A DNA stretch of 64,000 bases from Varroa destructor (taxonomy: Eukaryota > Arthropoda > Arachnida > Mesostigmata > Varroidae), in assembly GCF_002443255.2 (NCBI RefSeq), contig NW_019211459.1, positions 21,230,147 to 21,294,146 of the forward strand, in the 5' to 3' direction. Shown here in pieces: positions 1 through 13,268 of this stretch. The position numbers and the translations under genes were made by a program. A model generated the notes under the pieces. That model searched no databases, had not been told where the DNA came from, and saw only the letters and a list, made by a program, of their open reading frames with translations. Position 1 is the first letter of the stretch. The number at the start of each line of letters is the position of its first letter.

Positions 1-3000
1 ATATATAAAAGTGTAAGCGAATACGTCTCTATACGTCGTAAAAATGTCCCGTGGTTCTTCATTTTGCTACAAGCTCTCCCTTGGGTTCGTTGCACTCAGA
101 CAGACAAATACCACCTTTCATTTCCCATCATTCGAGTCAATTTCACTATTTAGTATGACCATTTCAGCTCGAGCAAATTGCTTTACGACCTTGATCTCTT
201 CTATCATCTCAATTGATTTTCGTACCGTAATTTTATAGTATAAATTCATCTTTGTAGAAAAGCTTTCTTAACCGAAAACGAAACATTATCCACACCTCGT
301 GGATACTTGATAGATATATAGCATAGTAATCAAATTGGAACGATACCAGTTTGTGCAGCTTAATGTACAGATCGTACGTTTGTCCACACGACGCGGCGAA
401 CCATCGGCCAAAACATCGGTAAACAATGCATCGATGCAGAATAATGTCGCGTATCAAAGGGCGCTACACGTTTTCATTGCTAAGAATGCTCCTGATTATT
501 AGAACGACGCTTACTGTGTAGCGTTGACGTCTATTGGCTGTCGTATAACTGTCGACAAGTTTCGACACGTTTGCGTCTATAGTTACAGAGGTAACGAAAT
601 TTTACTTACTTTATCTGAAAGATCGTACTCACAAGATGCGGACGGTCGGAGCCAAATTTAATAACTTCATTGCCATATCGCCTATTGGTAACTGTTTCAG
701 TGCCAAAGGGAACGATCGTTCGCTTAGGGGACAGGTGTCTTCAAATTCGCCAAATGTGACCCTTGCAGATTTTCTGACCAGCTGTGCTCGTTACTTACTG
801 GTCTTAGTGTCGTTGTTATTATTATTGTTGTTGTACGTACTGTGATCAGACGGAACGCTTTAGGACACTGTCAATTGAGTTAGGGCACTGAAATGACCAA
901 TGTGCCAAAGTCAACTGGAGGGGCAAAGCGAACATTTTCTTTATGATAGTTTTTCGATGTCATAAATTGTAAGACTGAAAATGACTTTTTGAGCGCTGCA
1001 TAGCCAATGTTTTTCCACTTCTCTATGCAGTTGCAGAAAAAGTGCCCGCTGTATCGTGCAGAAAAAAAAGTACGACATAAAAACACAACGCGGCAGTATG
1101 CAAGCTATAGTTTCGTATCGAATAGCTACTAATTATCAAAACAACACAGAAATATATTATAGGAAACCTGTATACGGCAAGTTCCTTGAGCAATCCGAAA
1201 GCTATAAACGACACAACATTGAATCAAACATGATTCTGTGTTTAGTTTTTGAAGGTTCTTGTGTTTCTGCCTAGTGATAGGCGTAATTGGAGCCAACGAA
1301 ATTCTTCTTTACGCCGATAATATGGTAATACTCATATATATCGACAGTTGCCCATAAGACAAGCTGCGTTTGTGCGGCGAACGTTAGCTCTAGGTTGTCT
1401 CACTCGTGCTTCTAATTATGACCCCATTTGTTTAACATATATGGACTATTAACATTGAGTCACTGGCACATGTGATCGTGTCATCGAGATATTCATGTCC
1501 GTACTGCATAGAAGAACGCAATAGCAATAAACTGACGATGTACGCGAATCCGCGATTCCGTCCGTACTTATTCTCACCCAAACTCACCCAGTCTCAATTG
1601 AAGTGGTAATTGTATAGAGCAATGATTTGGCCACCTAACTAAATTAATTGAGAGAAATCTTTCCGCGCCTAAATGGTAGAATTGTTTCAGATGCGGACCA
1701 GCTATAGGGTCCCTTCATATAGGTGGCAAGTTCCGCAACTGTCCTGGAATTTGCGAAAGTTACAAACCTTGAGTTAAATGAGCTAGATCTAAATTTTACT
1801 ACTTAAATAAATAAATCTACTTAGCTTAGACGTAAGGTATACCCTAACTAACGCCTTACAATCTGACCAAAGTTAACACTAGATACCATTGTGTTTCACC
1901 TGTAAATATTTTATCTGACCCAACAAAACGTTAGATATAACAAGATAGTGGAAATGTAAAAAAGTTTATCGGACCTACCAAGAGATAAACTAAAATGAAA
2001 ATAGAATTTCACTCTACCTAATCAAGCTTTCTGGTAAATAGAATAGTGCGCTGAATATTTTTATTTTATAATCATTATTAGTTCTATAGATTTTATCAGT
2101 TTGTCTATATATGATTCATATGTCTTTACCACATCTTGTCCTGCTCAACAACGCGTTATGTTTATCACATTTTATGTTTTCTTTGTTAAAAATGGCCTAA
2201 AAACGGGGATCTAGTTACTGCTAGTATACCGTACCAGAGCAGTGAACGCAGATTTGGATTGTCATAAGAAACTATGAGCTTGGAATCGTTGTCAGCTTGA
2301 ACTATCATAGTCGTGTAATTATGACTAGAATACGACAAATAGGCTTAGTTCCTTCAGGCCATCGATAGAACATTGGAACAGTAAAATGTACCGTGTACTT
2401 GTTTGGCCGAAACATGACAATTACCGCCAACCTTCCCGCGGTACAAGTCTCTCTATTGTTAATAAAAGTCAAGTTCCGAGTAAAATGAACGTAATATCCA
2501 TTGAAGAGGAGGCCATGCGTTCGTAATAAAATAATCACAAATAAGTGTATTAGCGTAAACTATAGCGAAATGGCCCTAAAACACTACACAAACAGACGGG
2601 TGCAAGGCTAGTTGGCCGATATAAAAGCACGTGTTGGATTCCTAACAGACTAAATACGAGCCCGCTGTATAAACGTGTATCAAGCAATATTAATAAAAAA
2701 AAAAATCTGACCAATTTCGTCGTATTAACGGAGGCAATTTTATTGACGCTGTTTAGAGGATATCCAGAAACATGGTTGGGCAGATTTGGAACTCCGCGCA
2801 GTTTAGGCCTCGAATTAAGGCCTCAGTTGCACTAAATTGGACATTTACATTGAATACGCACATTCGGCCAAAAGGTACCTCTCAAACAACCGTTACACAA
2901 TGTACGCACAGCGGAGAACATGTCATTAACCCATAGCCTGCCTAGCCCAGGCCACAGCAACAACTAGAGACAAAAGGCCAACCCGTTATCCCTGTAAAGA

Positions 3001-4147
3001 TTATAGAAAATACGTGATCAGTTTTTAAATACGCTATTTGCTTTTTTATATAGAGGTCGAACACGTAGACATGCATACAGAACAGAACGCAGAGCACCTT
3101 AAATAACTGAACGTTTATTTTCTAAAGGCCATAACGATGTAGTAATATTCCGCTATTATAACTACATGTATTTACATTTTAGGAATAACAATGCAATATA
3201 AACCTAATTATGCCTATATTTTACTGCTGCACATCTGTGTTTTAGACGACACTGAATAAGATTGATTCGAACGTCATCTCGCAACGGGCCCTCGACGTAA
3301 ATACGATTTTTTCGAAGAAATGTCCCCGACGAATTCTGGATACCTTCACTGGCGGCTTACACTGCTTTTCGCGGAATAATTTGATTCCGGAAAATTGTAC
3401 CTTTGCTTTCAAGTCAAGTTCCTAATTTACATAAACTGTCGCTGAATTATATGTCAACGAGCTGAACCTGCGTTAGATAATTGAACGTAACCACCTGTAA
3501 GAAGGACAAAATGTAATAGGATTTGTTAGATGACAATCAATTTTATTCTCGTCGCGAAGTATTTCCGAAGGTACAGTGATTGCGCTTATTGCGAATAAGT
3601 TGGAACAAACAGGCTAAATGATCAAGGAGCTGTTTTTCTTTTTTAAGGAAACGAACCTTCACTCATTTAAGTAAACGTACAATATTTGAACGTCATAGTC
3701 TACTAAGGCTCGTCCGGTCAACGCTAATCATCAACGGTAAAATACCCGGCCTTCTATAAACTGCGGAAAAAACCAATAGTACGTTTCGGCTTGGTCTTCT
3801 GCTACGGAAGCGTTCAAAATGTAGAACTCTGAATAGATAGCTAATCAACGAGTTCATTAAAATTCCTCATTTTTATTGAATGAGACAGGCTGTATTAGCT
3901 CAACCACAAGCGTTCTAAACTGATACGTTGGATCAAAGAAAATGTATTTTAACGAGATGCTCAGCCGTAGAATATTTACTGTAATAATTATATTTAAAAC
4001 GGCCTTTAACCATTTTACATCATATCTCCGGTGATGTGCATCGTGAAGCGTTGGATATTTTCCTCAGCAGATACTGAAGATGTTCTTCATTAATTATAAC
4101 GTAGCGCGTGCGACTGTCGAACGCACAGGTTATTAATATCGGAATAC

Positions 4148-4181
<34 letters not shown>

Positions 4182-4725
4182 TTTTTTTTCAAGGTTTGAC
4201 TAATCCATTACGTAAACACGAATACGACGGTTGTGTAAGGTAGGCCGGGTGTAGAGCTGGGTTTCGAAGATTGGATTTGTTCCTAGCGATTCACTAATTT
4301 ACGACAACGCATAATACCATACTGACCAGACAGCTCTCACGGATAGTTGAAATCGTATATTTTTGAGACACTCCATTTGTTAGGGAATTCAGTGTTTCAA
4401 AACTGGGTTAACTGTGGGATCTGAATGGTGACATGAAGCACGCTGCAAGTATGGCACGAAAGGGGGCGAACAACAGTCAAAGCCACTTGCATATATAAAT
4501 AAACTGTTACTATACGTAGCCATACTTCCTTCGTATAAAGCCGTACAAACACATATCTACGCGTGAAATGTGTCTCATGAAAATGCCCGGAAATTTACTA
4601 GTGTTCGACGGAAACTGCAATAGCATCCGTCCTTTTGTACATAAATTGCAATAACGTGCAATATCTTTACGGCATAACGGATCGTAACCGAAGTCAGTCA
4701 TTATCGAGAGAGTAGTCGTACTGAC
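1..4725. other. No gene recognised
   Basis: AT-rich. Frames are 63-77 codons at most and show no family motif. Contains the (GT)15 tract. Probably the intron or region downstream of the polyQ exon, which is transcribed leftward. Confidence 0.6.
4151..4180. repeat. (GT)15 microsatellite
   Basis: Uninterrupted dinucleotide tract followed by a T-run. Confidence 0.97.
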
Positions 4726-5073
4726 CTTTTTTGTCACGGCCGGTGGAGAGTTTCGGGGTTGTGATGCATCCGAATCGCTGCCAGAATCAGGACCCGAACC
4801 TGATGACAACGAGCCCCCACCACTCCCGCCAACGGACCCAGAACTATTCATTGACGCGCCCGCTACTGTTGGCGTGGCTATCGTCGTCTTGATAACTGGC
4901 CGCAACAGCAATTGACCCCCTGTCGCCGAAATCCCGCCTTGCGCGCTTGCCTGACCCTGTGCGGTAGCGACGGAAACCGTCGCTAGTGGCCCCAACGCTG
5001 CCGAGGCAAGTGCCCCTGGTCGAACTCCGCCGGACGCCACCAACGATTTGGTCTTTGCTAATGCTAACGTCGT

Positions 5074-5107
<34 letters not shown>

Positions 5108-5112
5108 TGTTG
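4726..5112 (-). CDS. Internal exon encoding a polyglutamine and Ser/Gly-rich low-complexity region
   Basis: Seen on the minus strand: an acceptor (CTTACAG) immediately before a run of 13 Gln codons (one CAA, eight CAG, then mixed). A short Leu/Ala/Lys segment follows, then Ala/Gly/Val-rich sequence, a Ser-Gly cluster and an SGPDSGSDSDAS acidic-serine patch. The exon closes with AAG before GTCAGT, a good donor. It is 387 bases, 129 codons, phase 0 at both ends, so it could be skipped without a frameshift. Beyond the donor the frame runs on to 4510 but loses this composition. Known: polyQ next to Ser/Gly/Ala disordered sequence is typical of transcriptional co-regulators and chromatin proteins in arthropods. 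Inference: nuclear regulatory protein. I do not recognise the family, and there is no folded domain here. The polypyrimidine tract before the acceptor is weak, so the 5' boundary is less certain than the 3' one. Confidence 0.6.
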
Positions 5113-5721
5113 CTGTAAGTGGTGGATCCGATGTATTGGTTTTGTTGTTCGGTCAGCGAGAATGAACAGACGATAGGAAACGAGCCGAATTTCGAACGAA
5201 CGAGGGAAAAGCGGATGAAATAATGAAGGTGAAGAATGGCCAAATAAAATAGAAGAAGTTGGATATTAGTAGTGGAATGAATGGGTTGTACGGATACGTC
5301 TTCGCTGTTTACATTTTACTTTTTACTCGACATTGATGAGAAGCTACGTATGAAAAAATTTCCTATGTAGATATCTATTTACCTGCAGACTGAGGTTCAT
5401 ATGAGTAGCCATTGGTATATGATTATTACACACTTCAAATAATAAAGCTGTGTATATAGCGAAGTCTGACAATATATGCATTTATTTTTCAACGCATGCC
5501 AGTTGTTTGATCTACTAATACTTGATACTGTATCTCACTCGTCGAATGGGGGATCGCTGTTCAAATGCCGTCCTATACGTGGGCCATTTTATTGGAAGAC
5601 TGGTTTCTTAAGGACTCCTCTTTGGGTTGTTTATATATTGGTTGGCTCGTCTAAGTACGAACCCCTGCAGGAATCTAGTAGATTACTTTCACTAACGTAA
5701 AAGCTTCACCACAGGTCTTAT

Positions 5722-6021
5722 ATGAGTCTGCACAAGGCAGTGAAGGATGTACCTGAGTATAGCCTCGAGGTCCTTGAGCCTTAGCGACGCCCGACCGGCA
5801 TCCAGGAGGCTGAAGCCAATACGGAAGTGATAATGGAGCTGCAGATGTGCACAGAAGACTCTCGATAGGTGGTGGAACCATGGCTCCGGGCGGGAGCAAA
5901 AGGATGGAGTGTCGGTATATCTGTGGGGGAGCGAGTACTACCGGTGCTAAATGGCCGCGCCGAGGAACGTTTCCCCGGCATCCAGCCGCTGGAACACTTG
6001 AAGAACGCCTGTGTTCTGTGA
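5722..6021 (+). pseudogene. Protein-like frame with two in-frame stops
   Basis: Seen: one reading frame from ATG 5722 to TGA 6019-6021 (100 codons) with TAG codons at 5782-5784 and 5866-5868. All three segments stay in the same frame and have protein-like composition (acidic and amphipathic in the first two, Gly/Val/Leu/Glu-rich in the third). Overlapping minus-strand frames of 134 and 81 codons are also open, so the coding strand is not certain. It might be a decayed gene or retrocopy, or three short exons whose acceptors end in TAG. The second stop is preceded by a pyrimidine-containing stretch compatible with that. No family recognised. Confidence 0.2.
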
Positions 6022-8586
6022 AACATAAATAATAATGAGTATCTATAAATAAACGAGACACCGTGAATTGAGCGGGCAAGTGATTGTGAAGAAGCTGGAT
6101 AATGATTTAATAGTATTTAATAAATAATCTTCCTTTTCAAGTACTGGACTGTTTCATTCGAAGTTTCACTGCTCACAATTTCATAATTAACAATTATTTT
6201 ATAGTAGATTAGAGCTAACACGCTAATTATTTGAATATCGAGGCCGGGACTCTGAAAGCTTCTCCCTGACTACATACTTACAGTTTGTATCGCCATTTAA
6301 GTTCGTGGTTTATTGAAATTAAGTCAATCTGATAAGGTCTCCCACTGCCATCAAATACCCACCATTCTCATGCCGTTTGTCCATGAATCTTTTCAATAAA
6401 TTTCAAAAATTTTTCAAAAAGATTTTACATATAAAAAATCGATTTTCGTATTTTCGCTTAATATTTTATAGAAAAAAAACACGCAATTTGAAATGTGTAG
6501 CAGCCACCATGACTTCAGAGGTAAGATTCATCAACCAATAGCATTAAATGGGAAGTTTCACTTTGTGGAAATGTTTTAACTAAGTATTCTTCAGGGGGTC
6601 TGCATAGATTGACCCATGTGCGCTGATAAGCAACAGGACATATCCGACAAGATTCGTAACGATTGCAACTTCATCAGTCAGGCGTAGAATTAATCATGGG
6701 CGTTTCCATCACACAAGATCGTGCGTACCGAAATTTCAATCACAGTAGTCACAGATAACATAAGACCTTCAGGTAATAGTTATATAAGTCCTACTAGGTA
6801 TAGGGTACTAGGAAAACTAGCTTTAGAGGGAGAGGGGAGACTAGGGCCTAGAAAACCCAAGGCCAAGGCTCAATTTCTGCCAAAAATCTAGATCAATTCT
6901 TCAATTGTACAACTTAATGTGGTCCCTTTCTTTAGACAATAAAGTCTACTATGCACTTCCCTATGACATAAAAACTTAATAGTCTTACCAATTGTCAACG
7001 ACTTGAAGCTTTATAACTTACCTTCCAAAAACTTCAAAGCTTGACAATCAGTCGTTGATTTGGGGGCACTAAATAAGTTTGTTGCCACAAAACCCATGTC
7101 ACAGACTTAGCTAAAGTATAGGTTGCGCTCATTGCGGATCCGATCGTTCTGCACCGAACAGAATATCTTTGAGTACCTTACCTACTACTACACGTCATAT
7201 CGAATTTAAGTAATTGAATTATGCATCATTTAAAGCGCTCCCTTTTAAGAAAAATGTTAACGAAGCGATTGCTTCGTAGATTTCTTTGGGAAATAAACCA
7301 TGCATTTTATATTGGGAATCCTCACATTTATTTTTTATCAATGAGCCTAAGGTTAATGCAGGTTCCTCACGTCTTTCGCTGTTGTTACTAGTCAGAGCTT
7401 GCTTTCAGGGAAAGCTACAAACAATACAACGCACTATTTGGTTTTTATGAATATCGACACTATATAGATATATATAACGCTGAGATCAGTAACGAAGTGG
7501 TTTTGTCCTCGTTATGGTACTACACGCTCTCCCTCTTTTGCCATTTTCACCAAAGAGGCACGACACCCTGTGCTGCCATTTTGAATTTTGCACCTACTTC
7601 CGCGCCCTCTATGTTTTCTAGCAACCAAATCGACTGTCATTTATATATGTTAACTCACTCAGCCCATCCATTTATTTATGTACTTATAATCACTTATTTT
7701 TCGCTGCACGACGATAACGAAGATCGCTTTTATCAACCAGTGTCCATTCAATCCAATAGCTACTATGAACGATCTCAAAAATGCCAATATAATGCTGTTA
7801 CGTGGTCCTACAATGGAATACATGAATGTAAAAATAATAACCCGCGTTTCATTGTCACCTCATAACGCCTACCTATTTTCCCCTATATTGTCGAAGAAGT
7901 GCTAAGCTTTACTAGGCCTCTCTATCATTTAGGGTCAATATTGGAAGCTGTGCTGGTTTTGATCGTATCGAAATCGTATCCCTGTAGTGTTTCTCTATAT
8001 AAACCTTGCTTGCCTGATCATTTGTTCTCTTCCTCGCTCACGTCGTCGACCGCAAACGTTGTCACCGATAGTGAGGCACCACTAGCGCCCCTAACCCATC
8101 TGGCTCTTACTGTCGAATGACGTCGAGCGTCGCGAAACGTGTGAATGCTGCAACCCCTTCTCAAAACAACCGAACTGGCTAGCAAACCCGACCAGCGGCT
8201 TATACTTGAGTAGTCGACCCTCTGACGCTAATTGACTTGACTTCATTTTCGCTATTTTTGCATGCCATAGACACACAGACAATAAAATGAAAATATGGAT
8301 ACGCGGATGCTGCTGCTACTGGTGTTGCTAGCGGCTATGACGCTGAAGACGTTTACCTTATAAATACAAAATGACAACGATGCTGAACACGACCCACCAG
8401 GGCAATAACAACAACGTCCACAGCAGCAGCAACAACGATCTGTGTGTGTATTCGACTCTGTGTGGTTTGGCGCAATTGGTGAACGGTGAAAACGGGAGTG
8501 TAGCTAAAGTGATCAGGGGGTCGATTCCTTGTTGGTCGGCCTTTGCTATAGGACACAGCAATTTCGTCTTTATACAACGTCGAAGA

Positions 8587-8610
8587 CGGCGCCGCCGCCG
8601 CCGCCGCCGC
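8587..8610. repeat. (GCC)n repeat
   Basis: About eight GCC/CGC units in a GC-richer island with CAG- and AAC-rich triplets just upstream. It reads as an Arg run in one frame. Confidence 0.9.
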
Positions 8611-11600
8611 TTTGGAAGCACACGCATCAGCAAAAGTGCTACTAGGCCATAGTCGAGATATTGAATTGCTGTGCTTCTTTTTTCCTTCACGAAGTGCTTG
8701 TGACTAACGACGCCGCCGCTATTGCACTTCAGGGCCACCTGCACAACGCACCACTGCGAACTTTCACGTATGACTGGCTTGGTTGTTTGTTAGCTGCATA
8801 TACGAGTTGATTTTGTGGTCGGCTTTTTCAAAGGGACGGGGGATACTTGGGTTGGAAGGAAAGTCACATTCTTCCCGTTGGCTTCCAGTGATTTTTCACT
8901 TTCTCGCTGTCTTTCATCGTTCCCCCTAAATAAATAGCCCAAATGGCGGCGGTAACGACGAAGACTGAAATGATCCCAGGAACGGGAAACAGAAGCAAGG
9001 TAAAGAAGGTACGGGCACATACAGTATTTAAGATTTTCTTCGCTATCCGTCCAAACGGTTGTGGTCTTCTATCTAGCTATATATCTAGATAAAATAGAAT
9101 GAGATGCTTTAGCCGGGAAATGCAGCCGGCGACGCTATCAGTTGGCGACGTTCCGTACCGTCAATAATAGATAATTCGATAGATTATCTACCTATCTACA
9201 ACAGTTATTGTGCTACCGCGTTGGATTTGTGTGGAAGCGTATGTCCCCTAGGGAAGACGAAATCTAAAAAACAGAACACGCAAAAGCAGTGCTATACCAT
9301 TAGTAGCAAAATCACCATTATGAGCCAAGTTTTTCCTCAGAGCTCGGAGTTCTGCTACGACAGGGGTGCTACGTCCGATGCTAAAAATTATCATTACATT
9401 CAGTTTTGCTTTGTAAAAACTGATAGAAGACTTGAGTAGATCATACTCATACATCATCATCTGAATGGATCTGTAGGAGATCACTGAAATTCGGTAATGG
9501 TGTTTACTATTCTCTTGTTGGTACATTTCAAAAGCCTAGTAAATTTCACACGCATTAAACTTGAGTAAAATCGGTTATATCGTATTCGAACGATTTTTAT
9601 TGACATCGGGAAAACTGTATTTGTTTGTAGGAGGTACTAAATAAATCGGTTTTTAATTGAAAATAGAACGCTGAGCCGTAATTGTATGAGTTGAACAAGA
9701 AATCTAGCTTGTATTAATGCTTGATTATTTAAATGGGTTCATCATTTCGCCCAATAACCTTCAGCTGTAGAACTGAAAAAAAGGAATAAGGAACCTAAGT
9801 CGTTTAACCGATAGTTCACTTACTTGTTTGATTTTCATTACTCGGTGCCCATTATCGGTTAGTTGTCTATTAAACTTCGTAGGACATCTTGATTGAGTAA
9901 TATATTTAACTTAAATCTCATCCGCCCTGTGCGCAGTAGTTTTATCGGTGCACGCTTAACATTATCGTGTATATACGTAATGGGCCATTAAAATAATAAA
10001 TTACGAAAAAATACCCGTATGAGTTCTTGTCGAGGCAGATAACAAAATAGGAAAAGAAAAAATTAGGCAAAAATTTGCCGAGTAGCCAATTTATAGTATA
10101 ACATGACATCAAATATAGCCAATGTGGTACGTCTATTGCTCCTATAGGAGATAAAGAACTGCGAGCTGGGTCGAGTTATAAGCCCGATCAATTTTCGATT
10201 CCGAATAAAAAAAATAGACGGACTAAAGACTTCGCACATATTGTTCCCACCCATCATCGCTTAAATGACCACTACGACAGTTATTGCATGCGATACAAAA
10301 GGCGCCTCAAGAAGACCTTCCCTGTCCGTAATCGTTTAGTGAGCGAATAGATTATTTTCAATAAAAAAAAAAAAGCCCTGCTCCAGGCTGGCACTTACAT
10401 AAGTTTTATTACCACTACCGTAATGGATTACGTAAATTGCATAGCACGATCCAGGCAGACACCAGTCATGTGTATATTTGTCTTTTTGCTTCAAGTTACG
10501 AACGCATGCAGGATTTATCTTCAAGTACGACAACGGCTACGCTATATTCCGCCATTGTTTCAGCGATTTTCTCATTGATAGCTATACCATGTGTTCTACT
10601 GGGCATTAGCCACGGTGATCCGTGTACCGAAATGAGCTCTCGCAGGTGATTAGATTCATAATATTACCTTAGAAAATGTTTGTGGAATGTATTCAATCGA
10701 ACATTCACAAGGTTTACGTCTTCTTCATAGGAAAAAAAAATCAGCAAATGGCAAAAGTTCGATTTGAAAAACGCTGGACTCTTCGTCTCTAAATATCTTC
10801 GTATGAAACACCCCCGGTGCCAGATATTGACGCTGAGAAAAAGTGAAAATTTTGTTGACTCACGCCTCGACCTGCTAGCGTTCGGTGGAACTTGGACGAC
10901 GATGGATCCGCGCAATAACTTTTAATCATTAACTTTTTTTTTTTAGCTACGTAAAATACGTAGGAAAAAACTCACACTTGTAAATTACACAGGTCAGTAG
11001 CGCCGGTCAGTATCCAAGTACAAAATATACAAACCTGAAAATTTGGCGAACAGTTTTTAATTTAGGAAGCTGTTCGATCCGCTCGTGGCCTTCACCCGGG
11101 AGACTAGTTAGTGCACGATGTACACGTATTTCCGCCGTTCGTTTTCTGATAAGATCCGTCATCGTTGCTTAGGATGGTTTGATCTGCTTCAATATTAACG
11201 ATTCTGAATATTCCTGAGTTCATAAAGGTGTCAAGTATGGAGTGCCTCGCAATCTTAATGACGAACGACCAACTGATCTACAGCGTAGACATGCCTTCCA
11301 TTCACGGCAGCTAGTACTCAATAGAATTCAATGGACAACAAGAGGACTGTAAATACCCAGTTATGTGTATCAACTGAATACAACAATAATTAGATGTTCG
11401 ATGCCGGAACAACGTTGAAATAACATTTCCGTTGTTTAAAACTATTCCCTGTTACGCAAAGCGCGCTTGAAGAAACGTTCAAGTTTTCCTTCGTCCAAGT
11501 TTCCTGCTTCGGCCGAAGTGGTGTTTTGTCCAACCGAGTGATTGAACGACATCTTGCCCTTTGTAAAACTCTCAAGCTGAGCACTATCGGAGACAAATAC

Positions 11601-13247
11601 ACGTGTACCCTCGTCCAACAGTGAAATCATTCTCACTTTGGCACAAATAAGATACGCTATAGCTAGAATACACGTGGCCTAAAATCGAGCTATCCGACCT
11701 CGTTCCTATGAAGAACAAAGTATAGTGTTAATTGCTTTTACGCTCTAGGACCTCACTAGCAGACTTGCGCTGCATTGTTGGGCTGAGTTTGGCAAGTATC
11801 GTTGTCCCACTATGGTAGTAGCGTGTATTGAAACGGGTTTTTTTTTTGCTTGGAAATCCTCCACATTTGCAAACTTTCGAATGCTTATATCCCCGATGCC
11901 GGCGGACATTTGCAAACAGTAACTCCGTAATTAGTAGTTATATATAACTAAAAATGAGGGCAAAATTATGATGGCTCTTATGAGCGAACAGCAGTGTCCC
12001 TGTTCGCTTGGACATCACCTTCTAACGTGTTTTCATTGCTAATTACGATGATATGTTACTTGCACTTGTCAACGGTATCCAACGGATTTGGAAAACATAC
12101 ACAAGTTGAAATATACCGAGAAATTGATTCGAATCCGCTGCACGAAAGTACCACACACATTACACTAAATAGATATGCAGTAAACAGCAAAAACAGGTTT
12201 TTTGCCGGCAGGAAAACAAAAAAAAAAAAACAAGTGCAGCTATCGTTTGGTCATATTGTTTTTCATTTTTCTCCTTTCCATCGATAGCGCTTAGCTCCTA
12301 TGGAGCTCCTTCCGAAACGAAATATCAAAGTAATTATAATTACGTCAAAGCTATTATAATCATATTGCAATAATCGTCGACACAACTGTGCATGCTTTTT
12401 TCTCATATTGAAACGGCGGTGATACTACCACTACAGATATAGAATAGCAGCGAACAGACAAAGAAGGCACCAACAGGCGGCGCCTTCTTCGTCTGTTTTT
12501 GCCTACGACGTACTCCGTAGATGGTAATCGGCTTGCTGACACCGGCTGGTGACGTGCAGCTATCCCCGTTTTCTACGCCACGTCAGCCGTTGTTGTCACT
12601 GACGTTGATTATGTTGTCGAAGCTAACCGTCAGTTACCACTCGCCCGCGATGACCATGAAATTAACGATGGGGCTTCTTGAGGTGGTAATTCGGCCCGCT
12701 ATTGCTGCCACCGTTACCACCATTGCGGCCTCGATTGTATCAGTCCTCAACGTTATGTCGTACTAGGTTCAATCTGCACTACGGTCCACTATAGAATACC
12801 AGTACTGATAATAATACCCCTATAACCCCGGGGGGCTGGAAGGGGCTGGGAAATTAGACGGTGGGCAAAGCTGGGGACAAGACCAACGGCAATTCCAGAC
12901 GAGCAATGGAAAAGTCGCCACGCGGATGCAAAACACACTGGGGCGCTGTAGATCGACAGCGAACACGCTGTTGTTGCCTATGTCAATCGACGTTCGCTTG
13001 ACGAATCGCCGTTAGCAGTGACGGCACTAGCATTTTATTTATCGCTAATGCTTTCACCCGGAGGCATCGAGACGTTAAGTTCCCGTTCGTCATTATACAG
13101 CCTTCATCAGTCACCAGTCAACGTGCTTGTCTATGTATGAAGGTGTATGTGGGTCTGTATATTTGCGTTAGTATTTGCACGTATATTGACTCGTACGCGT
13201 GGTCGGTGGCGATGCGTGAAGCTATGAGCAGATTTTTAGAATGAGTC

Positions 13248-13268
13248 GGCGCTGACAGGGTCAGCGCC
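13248..13268. other. GC-rich perfect hairpin (9-bp stem, 3-base loop)
   Basis: GGCGCTGAC, loop AGG, GTCAGCGCC. The arms are perfectly complementary and GC-rich, so the structure would be very stable in RNA or single-stranded DNA. It lies in a GC-richer island without a recognised gene. No U-tract follows to suggest a terminator. Confidence 0.45.

Noticed and set aside
7497..7865. Plus-strand frame with a HPFIY stretch recalling the TM7 NPxxY motif of receptors
   Set aside because: No other receptor features around it, and it is 55 kb upstream of the receptor N-terminal exon, the wrong place for its C-terminal part.
8049..8245. Minus-strand frame ending in an acidic tail (DDVSEEENK) that resembles a C-terminus
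   Set aside because: The upstream part is Arg-rich and unlike protein, competing frames are open, and no convincing acceptor defines an exon.
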